DNA of 64,000 bases, from NCBI GenBank assembly GCA_016191235.1, contig JACPOZ010000040.1, forward strand, positions 1 to 64,000. The letters run 5' to 3'. Source of the stretch: Gammaproteobacteria bacterium (lineage in GTDB: Bacteria > Pseudomonadota > Gammaproteobacteria > Ga0077554 > Ga007554). This document shows positions 1-11,284 of this stretch, in pieces (within the stretch, counting starts at the first letter, position 1; every line of letters starts with the position of its first letter). The notes under the pieces were generated by a model that made no database searches, was not told the origin of the DNA, and was given only the letters and a program-made list of their open reading frames with translations. Position numbers and translations under genes: made by a program.

Positions 1-251
1 GGCCGCTCAATGGGAGGAAATGCCGGATGGTATGCCGGATGGCGATACGGTATGTCATCTCATCGAATGACGTATTCGTGATCGTTTCCTGAGCGCGCTC
101 GCAAAAACAAAAAGGGAGTTCATCGTGGAATTCTTACGACTGTGCCGCAGCGTTTTCGCCTGGCTACGGCGCGGCGCGCGCGCGTCTACTGTGGCGCTGC
201 TGTTCACCGTCTGGCACACAGAGGCAGTCTCCATGCCACCCACCCCCATTA

Positions 252-1427
252 TCACTCTGGAGCAGGCGTGGCAACTTTTTTTCTTGCGACCAGCAACTGA
301 TCCGCCCGGATAAAGCGCCAGGCCACCAGAAAAGCCGCAACACCAATAAGCGCGGCCAAAAAATAGGTGCTGGTAGCGCCGAAGCTGCTCCAGGCGTAGC
401 CGCTGTACAAGCTGCCGGCCGCACCACCCGCGCCAAAGCTGAGACTGCTGTAGAGCGCCTGGCCGCGCCCCTGGTTGCGCCCGATAAAATATTTATGCAC
501 AAGCTGTATCGCCACGGCATGATAAACCCCAAAACTGGCGGCGTGCAGTATTTGCGCAAAAAACATCATCGGCAGATTGTCCACGAACAGCCCGATCAAT
601 GCCCAGCGCAGGGCGGCCAGGGCCAGACTGGCAAGAAATATAGCGCGCAAGCCAAAGCGTGGCGCCAGGCGGTGCATGACAAGAAAAACCCCGACCTCGG
701 CAATCACGCCCAGTGCCCATAACTGTCCGATCAGGCTGCGAGAATAGCCATGATCTTCGAGGTAGACGGAATAAAAAGTATAGTAAGGGCCGTGGCTGGC
801 CTGCACCAGAAAACACACCGCCAGCAGAGCCAGCACCTCGGGGCGCCCCAGCACCTTGCGCAACGGCTCATGATCAAGAGTCAAGTGAGCAGCGGCGCGC
901 TCCGGCACCAGCAGACTCACCAGCCAGATGCCCGCCATCAGCCCCAGCAAGATCAGCGGCAACAGCCCCACACCGGCATGCTCGAACAACGGACCCAGCG
1001 CCGCTACCGCCACAATAAACCCGACGGAGCCCCACAAGCGGATGCTGCTGTAGCGGTGCACCTGATCACCGAGGTGGCTAAAGGTAGCAGCCTCGAACTG
1101 CGGCAGTGTGGCATTCCAGAAAAAGCTGAATACAATCATCACCAGCGCCAGCCAACCATAGCTGCTGCCGAGCAGGATGCCGCTGAAGGCCAGCACCGCC
1201 GCCAGAGAACCCAGCCGCACGACAGCCATGGGCTTGCCGGTGTGATCGGCGATCCAGCCCCAGACATTGGGGGAGATGATCTTGGTCGCCATGATCAGCG
1301 CCATCAATTCACCGATCTGGACCGGGTTAAACCCTAGCGATTCGAGATACAGCCCCCAGTAAGGCAGCAGCGCGCCGAGCGAGGAGAAAAAGAAAAAATA
1401 GAACGCGGACAGGCGCCAATAGGGCAT
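252..1427 (-). CDS. MFS transporter (12-TM, HsrA/PP_1271-like)
   Basis: 391-aa ORF with repeated hydrophobic TM segments; N-terminus MPYWRLSAFYFFFFSSLGALLPYWGLYLESLGFNPVQIGEL typical of the MFS_1-like family. Confidence 0.85.
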   Translation of the reverse strand: MPYWRLSAFYFFFFSSLGALLPYWGLYLESLGFNPVQIGELMALIMATKIISPNVWGWIADHTGKPMAVVRLGSLAAVLAFSGILLGSSYGWLALVMIVFSFFWNATLPQFEAATFSHLGDQVHRYSSIRLWGSVGFIVAVAALGPLFEHAGVGLLPLILLGLMAGIWLVSLLVPERAAAHLTLDHEPLRKVLGRPEVLALLAVCFLVQASHGPYYTFYSVYLEDHGYSRSLIGQLWALGVIAEVGVFLVMHRLAPRFGLRAIFLASLALAALRWALIGLFVDNLPMMFFAQILHAASFGVYHAVAIQLVHKYFIGRNQGRGQALYSSLSFGAGGAAGSLYSGYAWSSFGATSTYFLAALIGVAAFLVAWRFIRADQLLVARKKVATPAPE

Positions 1428-1492
1428 AAGGAGGTCGCAAGTTAGGTGGCTCTATGAAGCATCAGGATTTTCATCCTGCTACTTTTTGCTTG

Positions 1493-2599
1493 CTACCCGC
1501 TACTTCTTGTTGAAGGAATAACCGGTGTCTGCGATACGACATCCACATTCTGCGCACGGTGGCGCAGCGTGTGGTCCATCAGCACGATGGCGAGCATCGC
1601 CTCGGCAATCGGGGTGGCGCGGATGCCAACGCAGGGATCGTGGCGGCCATGCGTCACCACCTCCTCCGGCTCACCATGCACATTCACGCTACGCCCAGGC
1701 AGGCGGATACTGGAGGTCGGCTTGAGCGCGATACTGGCGACGATGTCCTGGCCGGAAGAAATACCCCCCAAAATACCGCCCGCATTGTTGCTCAAAAAGC
1801 CTTGCGGCGTGATCTCGTCACGGTGTTCAGTGCCTTTTTGCTCGATACAGCCGAAACCTGCGCCAATCTCCACGCCTTTGACAGCATTGATGCTCATCAG
1901 GGCATGGGCGATATCGGCGTCGAGGCGGTCGAACACCGGCTCGCCCCATCCCGGCGGCATACCACTGGCCACCACATTGATGCGCGCACCGATGGAGTTG
2001 CCCTCTTTGCGTAACGCATCCATGTACGCCTCCATTTCCGGCACCTTGGCGGCATCCGGACAAAAGAAAGGGTTTTGCTCTACTTCATCCCAGTCAAAGG
2101 CCTCGGCCTTGATCGGCCCCAGCTGCGCCAGATAACCACGAATGCTTACTCCATAACGCTCGCGCAGGTATTTTTTGGCGATACCGCCCGCCGCCACGCG
2201 CATGGCGGTCTCGCGCGCCGAGGAACGACCACCGCCACGGTAGTCGCGCAGACCATATTTTTGCTGATAGGTGTAGTCCGCATGGCCGGGGCGGAACTGA
2301 TCCATGATCTTGGAATAATCCTTGGAACGCTGATCGGTGTTGTGTATCAGCAACCCTATCGGCGCGCCTGTGGTACGCCCTTCAAACACCCCGGAGAGAA
2401 TCTGCACCTTATCCTCTTCACGGCGCTGCGTGGTGTGGCGCGAGGTGCCGGGCTTGCGCCGGTCCAGATCGCGCTGCAAATCTTCTTCACACAGCGCCAT
2501 GCCCGGCGGGCAGCCATCGACGATGCAACCAATGGCTGGGCCGTGACTCTCGCCGAACGAGGTCACCGTAAAAAGTTTTCCTATAGTGTTTCCTGACAT
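1493..2599 (-). CDS. aroC: chorismate synthase
   Basis: [33 protein letters not shown] and [27 protein letters not shown] signatures. Confidence 0.98.
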   Translation of the reverse strand: MSGNTIGKLFTVTSFGESHGPAIGCIVDGCPPGMALCEEDLQRDLDRRKPGTSRHTTQRREEDKVQILSGVFEGRTTGAPIGLLIHNTDQRSKDYSKIMDQFRPGHADYTYQQKYGLRDYRGGGRSSARETAMRVAAGGIAKKYLRERYGVSIRGYLAQLGPIKAEAFDWDEVEQNPFFCPDAAKVPEMEAYMDALRKEGNSIGARINVVASGMPPGWGEPVFDRLDADIAHALMSINAVKGVEIGAGFGCIEQKGTEHRDEITPQGFLSNNAGGILGGISSGQDIVASIALKPTSSIRLPGRSVNVHGEPEEVVTHGRHDPCVGIRATPIAEAMLAIVLMDHTLRHRAQNVDVVSQTPVIPSTRSSG

Positions 2600-2627
2600 G
2601 GCCGGTGCGTACTTGTTTCAACGATTA

Positions 2628-3704
2628 TTATTTGATGTTGTCACTCATGCCACCCAACTGTTTCAGGCCGGCGTTTGATGCCGATGAAAAGGCACCCGAC
2701 ATCGCCATGCCGAAGCGTTGGGCAAACTGCTGTAAATACGGCGGCTTCTCGCTGTAATCAACAATGTCCTCCGCGCCGATGACCTCGCGGGCAACATAGC
2801 TGCTACTGCCCAGGGCATCGACCAACCCAATGCCGATGGCCTGCTCGCCGGTCCAGATATAACCGCTAAACAGATTAGGGTCATCCTTGAGACGAGCTCC
2901 CCGCCCTTTCTTGACGGTATCAATGAACTGCTGGTGAATATTGCCCAGCAGCGTCCTGACGTGCTCAACCTCCTCCGGCTTTTGCGGCGAGAAGGGATCG
3001 AGGAAGCCCTTGTGCTCACCCGCCGTCAGCAGGCGGCGCTCGACCCCAAATTTTTTCATGGTGTCAACGAACCCAAAACCGTCCATGATCACGCCGATGG
3101 AACCCACCAGGCTGGCCTTGTCGGCATAAATCTTGTCGGCGGCGGCGGCAATGTAATAACCACCCGAGGCACAGATATCGGTAATGACCACATACAAGGG
3201 AATGTCGGGATATTCGGTGCGCAGGCGCTTGATCTCGTCGTTGACATACCCCGCCTGCACCGGGCTGCCGCCGGGGCTGTTGATGCGGATAATCACACCT
3301 TTGGTATTTTTGTCCTCAAATGCGGCGCGCAGGCCGGTAATAATGCTATCGGCATTGGCCTCACTGCTATCGGAGATTTCACCACGAATCTCCACCAGCG
3401 CGGTGTGCTTCTTGCCGACCTCGATTGCACGATCCGTGGGCAGCACCAGATAAAGCAGCGTGAACAAATAGGCAAAGGTCAGCACCTTGAAAAAGATGCC
3501 CCAGCGGCGGGTGCGGCGCTGTTCGTCAATAGCGGAGAAGGCCAGCTTCTTGAGAACGCCGCGTTCCCACTCGCCGCCCTGTTCACCGGATGGCACAGCG
3601 GACGTGGTGGGCGCAGACGCCCCGCCAGTCCATTTATCCTCTGGCTTGGCGGGTTCGCCACCCGGAGTTGCGGAGGCTGAGGGCTCTTGCTGATTATCTG
3701 ACAT
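2628..3704 (-). CDS. sppA: S49 family signal peptide peptidase (SppA-like)
   Basis: VIIRINSPGGSPVQAGYVNDEIKRLR, ASGGYYIAAAADKIYAD, GSIGVIM motifs. Confidence 0.93.
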   Translation of the reverse strand: MSDNQQEPSASATPGGEPAKPEDKWTGGASAPTTSAVPSGEQGGEWERGVLKKLAFSAIDEQRRTRRWGIFFKVLTFAYLFTLLYLVLPTDRAIEVGKKHTALVEIRGEISDSSEANADSIITGLRAAFEDKNTKGVIIRINSPGGSPVQAGYVNDEIKRLRTEYPDIPLYVVITDICASGGYYIAAAADKIYADKASLVGSIGVIMDGFGFVDTMKKFGVERRLLTAGEHKGFLDPFSPQKPEEVEHVRTLLGNIHQQFIDTVKKGRGARLKDDPNLFSGYIWTGEQAIGIGLVDALGSSSYVAREVIGAEDIVDYSEKPPYLQQFAQRFGMAMSGAFSSASNAGLKQLGGMSDNIK

Positions 3705-3737
3705 AATGATGTACCGCTTCTTGAATTGTTAATGTAA

Positions 3738-3763
3738 AACCCTCTGATTTTACTCAGAGGGTT
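3738..3763 (-). terminator. hairpin AACCCTCTGA-N6-TCAGAGGGTT between HAD hydrolase and sppA; overlaps the HAD stop codon
   Basis: perfect 10-bp arms read directly; only a weak U-tract on the minus strand. Confidence 0.4.
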
Positions 3764-4442
3764 CTAAAACTTTGGATTTCGGCTTGACAGGCATCAGCCA
3801 TTCTCTAATCTCCGCGATGCTGTCCAGGCACACCAGGGGACCGCATTGCAACAGGCGGTCGCGCTCATGCACGCCATAGCTCACCGCCAGCGCCGCCGTT
3901 CCCGCATTACCAGCCATCTGCATATCGTACTCGGTGTCACCTATCATGAGCGTTTCATGCGGGGCAACGCACATCTCATCCATAATCTCCAGCAACATGC
4001 GGGGATGTGGCTTGGAAAAGGTCTCATCGGCGCAACGCGTGACATGAAACAAGCCTTCGCAGCCCGACTCTGCCAGCGAGCGATTGAGGCCCTGCCGCCC
4101 CTTGCCGGTCGCAACCGCCAGTAGATAGCCCTGCTGGCGCAGATCGTACACAATATCCACCGCCCCTGGAAACAATTTCGCAGGGATTTGATTGGCGTAA
4201 AGAAAATGATGGCGATAGCGATCCGCCAAACGCTGCTGGAGCAGATTATCGGCCCCCGGCACCAATTGATCCAGCGCCTCGCGCAACCCCAGGCCGATGA
4301 TATTCCTGATAGCATCATCCGCGAGTGGCGCCAGCCCCGCATCCGTCATGGCAGCGTTGAAGCTGGTGACGATGCGTGCTTCGGAGTCCATCAGCGTGCC
4401 GTCCCAATCAAATACCAGCAGCTTGAATCTATTCGGCATCAT
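3750..4442 (-). CDS. HAD-IA family hydrolase (phosphoglycolate phosphatase-like)
   Basis: LLVFDWDGTLMDSEARI, MIGDTEYDMQMAGNAG motifs. Confidence 0.9.
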   Translation of the reverse strand: MMPNRFKLLVFDWDGTLMDSEARIVTSFNAAMTDAGLAPLADDAIRNIIGLGLREALDQLVPGADNLLQQRLADRYRHHFLYANQIPAKLFPGAVDIVYDLRQQGYLLAVATGKGRQGLNRSLAESGCEGLFHVTRCADETFSKPHPRMLLEIMDEMCVAPHETLMIGDTEYDMQMAGNAGTAALAVSYGVHERDRLLQCGPLVCLDSIAEIREWLMPVKPKSKVLEPSE

Positions 4443-5406
4443 TGATTTTTGCAGTCTTTTCCAGGCGCGCCAGAACTTCTTTCAAATCATCGCTCAACGG
4501 GGCAGTGACGCTGACCTTCTGACCCGTTTCCGGCACCTCGAAGGTCAACGCGTGGGCATGCAAAAACAGGCGCTTCAAGCCCAACGCCGCCATCCGCCGG
4601 TTAAACTCCGCATCACCGTACTTCTCATCCCCGGCAACTGGCTGCCCGATATGCGCGGCATGGACGCGGATCTGGTGGGTGCGGCCAGTCAAAGGCCTCA
4701 CCTCCACCAAGCTGGCCTCGGCAAAAACCCGCTGCGGCTGAAACACACTTGCGGAGGACTTGCCCTCTTCGGAGACGCGCACTACCCGCTCGCCAGAACG
4801 CAACTCATTTTTACTCAGCGCGGCATCGACGATCCGCCGCCCTCCCTGCCACTGCCCCTTGATCAGGGCCAGATAGCACTTGTCGACGCCATGATCCGTC
4901 CGCAACAACTCATGCAGGCTGCGCAGCATGCTACGTTTCTTGGCAATCATAAGGCATCCAGAGGTATCGCGATCCAGGCGATGCACCAGCTCCAGGTGAT
5001 GCGCATCCGGGCGGGCGGCACGTAGCGCCTCAATGACGCCGTAGCTCAGGCCGCTGCCGCCATGAACTGCGATCCCCGACGGTTTATTTATTATAATCAA
5101 CGCACTATCTTCATAAATAATGCTGTTTTCTATCCGCTGCAGGACATGGGCAGTGGGCGGCACATACTCCCCCGGCTCCGCAACATGAATTGGCGGAATA
5201 CGCACCGTATCGCCCGGCTGCAGGCGATAGGTAGGCTTGATGCGTCCCTTATTGACCCGCACCTCACCCTTGCGCAGCACGCGATAAATATGGCTTTTCG
5301 GGACACCTTTCAGGGTTGTAATCAGAAAATTGTCGATGCGCTGTCCCTCGTGGGCGTCGTCAATACTGACCAGCCGAGGGCCTTGATGGGTTTTTGGAAT
5401 AGACAT
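4429..5406 (-). CDS. rluC: 23S rRNA pseudouridine(955/2504/2580) synthase RluC
   Basis: S4 domain plus HRLDRDTSGCLMIAKKRSMLRSLHELLR; next to rne as in many gammaproteobacteria. Confidence 0.93.
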   Translation of the reverse strand: MSIPKTHQGPRLVSIDDAHEGQRIDNFLITTLKGVPKSHIYRVLRKGEVRVNKGRIKPTYRLQPGDTVRIPPIHVAEPGEYVPPTAHVLQRIENSIIYEDSALIIINKPSGIAVHGGSGLSYGVIEALRAARPDAHHLELVHRLDRDTSGCLMIAKKRSMLRSLHELLRTDHGVDKCYLALIKGQWQGGRRIVDAALSKNELRSGERVVRVSEEGKSSASVFQPQRVFAEASLVEVRPLTGRTHQIRVHAAHIGQPVAGDEKYGDAEFNRRMAALGLKRLFLHAHALTFEVPETGQKVSVTAPLSDDLKEVLARLEKTAKINDAE

Positions 5407-6089
5407 GCGTTAAATAATAACATTATATTTGACCGATTTGATGCTGTTGATTAACGTGTTATATTATGGTGTACTCGCGACAGTTCATTTTTTAGTACTT
5501 AACAAATGACAGTGGCGCGAGGACGACAACCATTTCATGCGTATGCGGCGCTGGAAACGGAACTTTGGCAACGTTGATGCCTCATATCAAGGCAGGCGGG
5601 GGCTTCTACTCATCACCCAATACACCGCCGCTTGAATAGGCTCCGGGACGCCCGCATGAAAATGACACTTAACACACGTTGATGGGGTTTGGTATCGCTC
5701 GACCCGTTTAAAGAGCGATCAATAAATTGCGTTCCCACAAAACGCGACCTATGCGGTATATCGAACCACCTCGCCACTCATCGAGGTGTGCCGGATTTAT
5801 GGCGCATCAGGCAGATACAACACCATAAGCAGCACGCCGTTCTTGTTGCTGATCCGCGCGGCCTATGCCAGCGAGGACCGAATCAAGAACTCAAGAACCA
5901 GCGAGAGCGATGCGTCTGCGGCCATGGTGCGCACTGCCTGGCGCAATTGTCCGATAAAGAGTGCGGGCGAAAGAGAAGGTTGATCGGCATTCTGCCATGG
6001 GCAGGCGTGCCCGGCGCCTCTCCTCGCCCCCGGTTCGACAGTACGGCAACCGTCGCTGGCTGTGGTTGAACGCCAGAGAAATTAAAAAC

Positions 6090-8711
6090 ATGAAAAGAAT
6101 GTTAATTAACGCGACTCAGCCGGAAGAGTTGCGCGTAGCCCTGGTTGATGGACAGCACCTTTACGACCTGGACATCGAAACACCGTCACGGGAACAGAAA
6201 AAGTCCAATATATACAAGGGAAAAATTACCCGCGTCGAGCCTAGCCTGGAGGCCGCCTTCGTTGAGTACGGCGGGGAGCGCCACGGCTTTCTGCCGTTAA
6301 AGGAAATCACACCCTCCTATTTCAGCCACACCGGCGAAGGCGGGCGCGTCAATATTAAAGACGTATTGCGCGAAGGCCAGGAAGTCGTCGTGCAAATCGA
6401 CAAGGAAGAGCGCGGCAACAAAGGCGCGGCGCTTACCACCTTTATCAGTCTGGCCGGCCGTTATCTGGTCTTGATGCCCAACAATCCGCGCGCCGGGGGC
6501 GTATCGCGCCGTATAGAAGGCGAAGACCGCAGCGAATTGCGCGACATCATGGGCGCGCTGAGCATCCCTGACGGGATGGGTATCATCGTGCGCACCGCCG
6601 GCGTCGGCAAGAGCGCCGAGGAGCTCCAGTGGGATCTGGATTACCTGCTGCGCTTGTGGGAGGCCATCGAAACCGCTTCCAGCCAGAAATCCGCGCCTTT
6701 CCTGGTGTATCAGGAAAGCAGTATCATCATCCGCGCCATCCGCGATTACTTCCGCCAGGACATCGGCGAAATCCTCATTGATGACCCGGAGGTGTACCAG
6801 CAGGGGCGCGACTTTGTGCAGCAGGTCATGCCTAACAGCCTTAACAAGATCAAGCTGTATCAGGATAGCGTGCCGCTCTTCTCGCGCTACCAGATCGAAA
6901 GCCAGATCGAAACAGCGTTTCAGCATGAAGTGCGCCTGCCCTCCGGCGGCGCAATCGTCATCGACCATGCCGAGGCGATGGTGGCCATCGACATCAACTC
7001 AGGGCGCGCCACCAAGGGCGGAGACATCGAAGAGACCGCGCTTAACACCAACCTCGAAGCCGCTGACGAGATCGCCCGCCAGTTGCGCCTGCGCGACCTG
7101 GGCGGATTGATCGTCATCGACTTCATCGACATGACCCCCGCGCGCAATCAGCGCGAGGTGGAAAATCGCCTCAAAGAGGCCCTCAAAATGGACCGGGCGC
7201 GTGTCCAGATCGGCCGTATTTCGCGCTTCGGCCTGTTGGAGATGTCACGCCAGCGCCTGCGGCCTTCGCTGGGCGAATTCAGCCAGATAGTCTGCCCGCG
7301 TTGCGAGGGCCAAGGTAACGTCCGCAATGTGGAATCGCTGGCGCTTTCCATTCTGCGCATCATCGAAGAAGAGGCCTCCAAAGGCAAGGGCCGGATGGAC
7401 AAGATCCTCGCTCAACTGCCGGTGGCTGTCGCCACCTTTTTGCTTAATGAAAAGCGCGCAGCAATCAGCGCCATCGAGAACCGGCACAAGAGCCGTATCA
7501 CCTTGATACCCAACCCTGAACTTGAAACGCCGCACTATGAGATCGAACGCGTACGCGTCGATGAAGGCGCGGAGGAAAGCGTTCCGGCGAGCTATCAACT
7601 GATAAAAAAACCGGAAGAAGCCGATGAAAGAAGGGTCGCACCCGCGAAAAAAATCGGTATCGAAGAACCCGCCGTAAAAGGTGTGGTACCCGCCACCCCT
7701 GCTCCTGCGCCCTCCCCCGCACAGAAATCTCCGCAGCCAGAAGCTGAAGGCGGCTTCATCAAGCGGCTATGGGCAAGCTTGTTTGGCGGTGGCCAGCCGG
7801 CACCAACCAAAGCCGAGATTGAACCCAAGGCAGTGGTAAGCATAGAAGAACCAGAGGCCAGGAAAAAGGCCCCGCCCCACAAGGCGCGGCCCGCACCTTC
7901 TCAGCAAGCCAAACCACGCCGCGATGAATCGCAGCGCAAGAGGTCGCCGCGCGGCCCGGAAGAGCGCAAGAAAACGGCGCCTTCCGAGTTGCCCGCAAAG
8001 GCAGAAATAGCTCCACAAGCGGCTATTCCTGACCGAAGAACGCCGGAAAGGACGCCGTCACAGCCCACTTTTGAAGAACCCATTATCGAAGCCGCTGCGG
8101 GTGATGTCGCAACGGAAACCGGGCAGGCCGTTTCAGCCGAAACAGAGCTTACGGCAAGAACCGCTAGCCAGCGTCCCGGTGGTCGCCGTGGACGCCGTGG
8201 CGGACGCCGCCGCCGTAGAGAGCCGAGAGCTCCTGGAGAAGCCGGCCCGGAGTTTACCTCGGGAGACGCTGAGGAAGCAGGTGGAGAAGAAACGCGGCAT
8301 AATGAGAATAATGCTCTCGCAGCCACACCCCGCGCGGAACCCAGGGTTGAAGCCAGCCACGCATCAACTGAAACTGGCGAATCACCCCAGGTCGAGAAGA
8401 AAACGTCTGCGCCTTATTACCCACCGCGCAGAAATGCCTATCGCCCAGGGAACATTGACCAGCCATCGCAGGACGTGACTGCAGCCGCTGAAAACGTGGG
8501 CGGCACGCCTCCCTTGCCCCAGCATATTAAAATGTCACCGCCTGCCCCAGCCCAGGAAAACCGTGATCAGGAAGAGGCTCGCGTGCCCAGGCAAATGGCG
8601 CTCATGGACGAAGCGTCATCTACTCCGTCCAATATCATCCCAATAGCGCCAAAAGCCGCCGCCGAAATCCCTACCGCTAATCCAAAAACGGATTCGGCAG
8701 GGAGCGAATAA
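6090..8711 (+). CDS. rne: ribonuclease E
   Basis: [30 protein letters not shown] start chosen inside ORF 5961-8711; S1 domain, [13 protein letters not shown] zinc link, basic/proline-rich C-terminal half. Confidence 0.97.
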   Translation: MKRMLINATQPEELRVALVDGQHLYDLDIETPSREQKKSNIYKGKITRVEPSLEAAFVEYGGERHGFLPLKEITPSYFSHTGEGGRVNIKDVLREGQEVVVQIDKEERGNKGAALTTFISLAGRYLVLMPNNPRAGGVSRRIEGEDRSELRDIMGALSIPDGMGIIVRTAGVGKSAEELQWDLDYLLRLWEAIETASSQKSAPFLVYQESSIIIRAIRDYFRQDIGEILIDDPEVYQQGRDFVQQVMPNSLNKIKLYQDSVPLFSRYQIESQIETAFQHEVRLPSGGAIVIDHAEAMVAIDINSGRATKGGDIEETALNTNLEAADEIARQLRLRDLGGLIVIDFIDMTPARNQREVENRLKEALKMDRARVQIGRISRFGLLEMSRQRLRPSLGEFSQIVCPRCEGQGNVRNVESLALSILRIIEEEASKGKGRMDKILAQLPVAVATFLLNEKRAAISAIENRHKSRITLIPNPELETPHYEIERVRVDEGAEESVPASYQLIKKPEEADERRVAPAKKIGIEEPAVKGVVPATPAPAPSPAQKSPQPEAEGGFIKRLWASLFGGGQPAPTKAEIEPKAVVSIEEPEARKKAPPHKARPAPSQQAKPRRDESQRKRSPRGPEERKKTAPSELPAKAEIAPQAAIPDRRTPERTPSQPTFEEPIIEAAAGDVATETGQAVSAETELTARTASQRPGGRRGRRGGRRRRREPRAPGEAGPEFTSGDAEEAGGEETRHNENNALAATPRAEPRVEASHASTETGESPQVEKKTSAPYYPPRRNAYRPGNIDQPSQDVTAAAENVGGTPPLPQHIKMSPPAPAQENRDQEEARVPRQMALMDEASSTPSNIIPIAPKAAAEIPTANPKTDSAGSE

Positions 8712-8724
8712 ACATTAGTTTCAA

Positions 8725-8763
8725 GACTGGCGGGTGCGACATCCGTACCCGCCGGTCTTTTTT
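8725..8763 (+). terminator. Rho-independent terminator after rne
   Basis: GACTGGCGGGT-N11-ACCCGCCGGTC followed by TTTTTT. Confidence 0.85.
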
Positions 8764-8764
8764 G

Positions 8765-8909
8765 AACCTAAAAGCGGCAGTTGGACGGGGTGGAGTGTGC
8801 GGTTTTCGGGGTGCAGGGCAAGGCGCGACGACGCGGAATGGTTGTTCCATTCCAAGGAGTTGCAACGCTGCCATGCGCACTGAAAATCGTGCAATCTACC
8901 CCGTAGCGG
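8765..8909. repeat. dispersed repeat copy A (truncated MITE-like element)
   Basis: nearly identical by eye to 13385-13531, starting AACCTAAAAGCGGCAGTTGGACGGGG; right terminus absent. Confidence 0.85.
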
Positions 8910-8924
8910 ACCCACAGCGCCGCC

Positions 8925-9149
8925 ATGACAGAATCTTCCTCTATCGACTCTCGCCACTGCCCATTGTGCGGTGCTGAAAATGAATGCAATATGGTCAATA
9001 ATCGTCAGGATCAGCCTTGCTGGTGCCGCGAGGAATCTTTTCCTCAAAGCCTGCTGGACGCAATTCCGTCTTCTGCAAAGCACAAGGCCTGTATCTGTAA
9101 ACACTGCGCCCAGACCCATACTATCCCTGGCCATAAGGATGACTTATAA
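8925..9149 (+). CDS. cysteine-rich CWC family small protein
   Basis: CPLCGAENECNM...PCWCREESFPQSLLDAIP...ACICKHC pattern. Confidence 0.8.
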   Translation: MTESSSIDSRHCPLCGAENECNMVNNRQDQPCWCREESFPQSLLDAIPSSAKHKACICKHCAQTHTIPGHKDDL

Positions 9150-9269
9150 TCGTTTGATTTAAAACGTCTTATCGGCTTATCAGGCGCTCGACCTGGATAA
9201 ATCAGGCAATATACTTCATAGTGCTGCGTACGTATTAATATGCGTTAAAAATACAATTGGAGGGCAACG

Positions 9270-10307
9270 ATGTCTGCGTCATCATCAAAAGAAAACCAAG
9301 GCAGCTGGGACGTACCGGAAGGCATGGACCCGATGCGGGTCATGCAAGTAGCTTCCGGCTACTGGCAATCCTGCGTCCTGCACGCGGCTAACCGGCTCGA
9401 TATTTTCAATCTGCTGGACGGCAAAGCAAAAGACCTGGACACCTTGACCAGCGAAACCGGCGCCGACCGGCGTTGCCTCGGCGCACTGCTCAGCGCCCTG
9501 GTCGCCATCGACTTCCTCGACCGTGATGGCGATGTGTTCCGCAACAACCCGTTTAGTCAAACCTTTCTCACCAGCTCCAGCAAGTTCTACCAGGGCGGCA
9601 TCGTCTACATGTTCGAAAACTGGTATCAGGCCTGGGGTGGGCTTTATAACACAGTAAAAACCGGCACGCCGTCGGCGTTGATGCATCAGGAATACAGCGA
9701 CGAAGCAACGCGCAACTACATGATGGGCATGCACAATCGCGCGCTGTCGCAAGCCAATGTATTGACCAGCCTGTTCGACCTTTCGGGTAAAAAACAGTTG
9801 ATGGACGTGGGCTGTGGCCCGGCGACCTTTGCCGTGAAGTTCTGCGAGAGTTATCCCGGCCTGAATGCTGTTGCCATGGATCGCCCGCAGAACCTGAAAA
9901 TCGCCAAAGAAATCGTCGACATGTACCACATGCAGGATCGCGTCAAACTCCTCCCCGGCGACTACAACACCGATAGCCTGGGGACCGGAAATGATGCCAT
10001 GCTGCTGTCGTCGATGACCAACCAGGAGTCACCGGAAAACATCAAAAAACTGCTCAAGAAATGTTATGACTCCATGAACAAAGATGGCGTCATCATGATT
10101 CAGGAACAGCTGTTGCACGCTGACAAAAAGGGACCTGCGCTCGCCGCCCTGATCGGAGTCAACCAGATCATCAACACCGTCAGCGGCACCTCCTACTCCA
10201 CCACCGAGATGGAAAACATCCTCCGCGAAGTGGGGTTTGTGGACATAAAATCAGAGCAAATGGCACCCCCCAGCCCATTTATCATGGTCTCGGGCTACAA
10301 ACGCTAA
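9270..10307 (+). CDS. class I SAM-dependent methyltransferase (O-methyltransferase/BchU-like, with N-terminal dimerisation domain)
   Basis: LMDVGCGPATFAVKFCESYPGLNAVAMDRP; RBS GGAGG before ATG. Confidence 0.85.
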   Translation: MSASSSKENQGSWDVPEGMDPMRVMQVASGYWQSCVLHAANRLDIFNLLDGKAKDLDTLTSETGADRRCLGALLSALVAIDFLDRDGDVFRNNPFSQTFLTSSSKFYQGGIVYMFENWYQAWGGLYNTVKTGTPSALMHQEYSDEATRNYMMGMHNRALSQANVLTSLFDLSGKKQLMDVGCGPATFAVKFCESYPGLNAVAMDRPQNLKIAKEIVDMYHMQDRVKLLPGDYNTDSLGTGNDAMLLSSMTNQESPENIKKLLKKCYDSMNKDGVIMIQEQLLHADKKGPALAALIGVNQIINTVSGTSYSTTEMENILREVGFVDIKSEQMAPPSPFIMVSGYKR

Positions 10308-10349
10308 ACCCTATTGTTTTGCCTATATAAAAATCGCACCCCAGCCCAG

Positions 10350-10371
10350 TAGGATGCGGTTCCGCATCCTA
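10350..10371. terminator. perfect hairpin TAGGATGCGG-TT-CCGCATCCTA, intergenic
   Basis: 10-bp arms, lies between two + strand genes; no clear U-tract. Confidence 0.4.
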
Positions 10372-10548
10372 CCGGACTCCATCCGGGTTACTTGCGCTGT
10401 TTTGGAAGAGGCTTTAGGTTTCCATTTGGCATTGACAGTGGTACGCTGTTTGCCGTAGAATCGTTGGCGGTGCATCGCAATACTGACACCGGAGGGCTGC
10501 GCAACCGTCAAGTTGGCTTCGTGCTCGAATACTCTTGAGGAGAATGAT

Positions 10549-11262
10549 ATGTCCAAAACGGTGTTAAAAAAGGATTTCCTGACTCTCGGCTGCGCAACGG
10601 GTCTGCTGCTAACCGCGATGAGCTTTACGGCTCAGGCAACCAACATCAAAGTAAGTATCACGGTCGATAACTCCTACGCACTGTTTTACGGCACGCAGAC
10701 TGCAGCAACCAACTTCGTCGGCAGTGATTTCAATTGGCCTACGGTGGAGACTTACAACTTCAATCTCCCGACCAACCAGTTCATCTATGTCGTCACTGCG
10801 TCGGATCTCTTGGTTGCGCAGGGATTCCTCGGCCAGTTCGAGAACCTCGATAGCGGATACAAGTTCTACAGCAGCGATCCGCAATGGCAAGTGATGGCCA
10901 CGGGTCTCGGTAACACAGGCGCTCCATATACGGGAAGTGCGGCAGACCTGGCATTGCTCACGCAAGAGATCCTCGATGCAAACGGCGGTGGCAATCCCTC
11001 CAATGGGTGGGTGGGGTTGACGGCCGGCCCTGCCAACGGAGCATTGCCGTGGGGACCGATCTCCGGCATCGACACGGTGGCACGTTGGGTCTGGTACAGC
11101 AGTAACGGTGACCCCGACCCGACGACACCCGGATTCAACCATGACGAGTGGTTGGTCTTCCGCATCCCAGTGGCCGCGACCCCTGTTCCCGAACCGGCTA
11201 GCCTGGCGCTGGTCGGATTAGGTTTGGCGGGACTGGGGGCGATTCGGCGGCGTAAAGCCTGA
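10549..11262 (+). CDS. PEP-CTERM sorting domain-containing exported protein
   Basis: signal peptide, then C-terminal VPEPASLALVGLGLAGLGAIRRRKA; start moved to ATG behind GAGGAGAATGAT. Confidence 0.9.
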   Translation: MSKTVLKKDFLTLGCATGLLLTAMSFTAQATNIKVSITVDNSYALFYGTQTAATNFVGSDFNWPTVETYNFNLPTNQFIYVVTASDLLVAQGFLGQFENLDSGYKFYSSDPQWQVMATGLGNTGAPYTGSAADLALLTQEILDANGGGNPSNGWVGLTAGPANGALPWGPISGIDTVARWVWYSSNGDPDPTTPGFNHDEWLVFRIPVAATPVPEPASLALVGLGLAGLGAIRRRKA

Positions 11263-11284
11263 TCGCGACTGGAGGACTTGGCTC

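Noticed and set aside
750-1337. 195-aa plus-strand ORF opposite the MFS gene
   Set aside because: Shadow ORF on the antisense strand with no family features.
2934-3680. 248-aa plus-strand ORF opposite sppA
   Set aside because: Antisense shadow ORF of a conserved gene.
5689-6069. 126-aa ORF in the rne leader
   Set aside because: No RBS, no family features; overlaps another weak ORF, more likely untranslated leader.
8721-9134. Minus-strand ORFs with WNGTTIPRRRALPCTPKTAHS
   Set aside because: They translate the MITE-like repeat (same peptide at 13306-13575), not a real protein.
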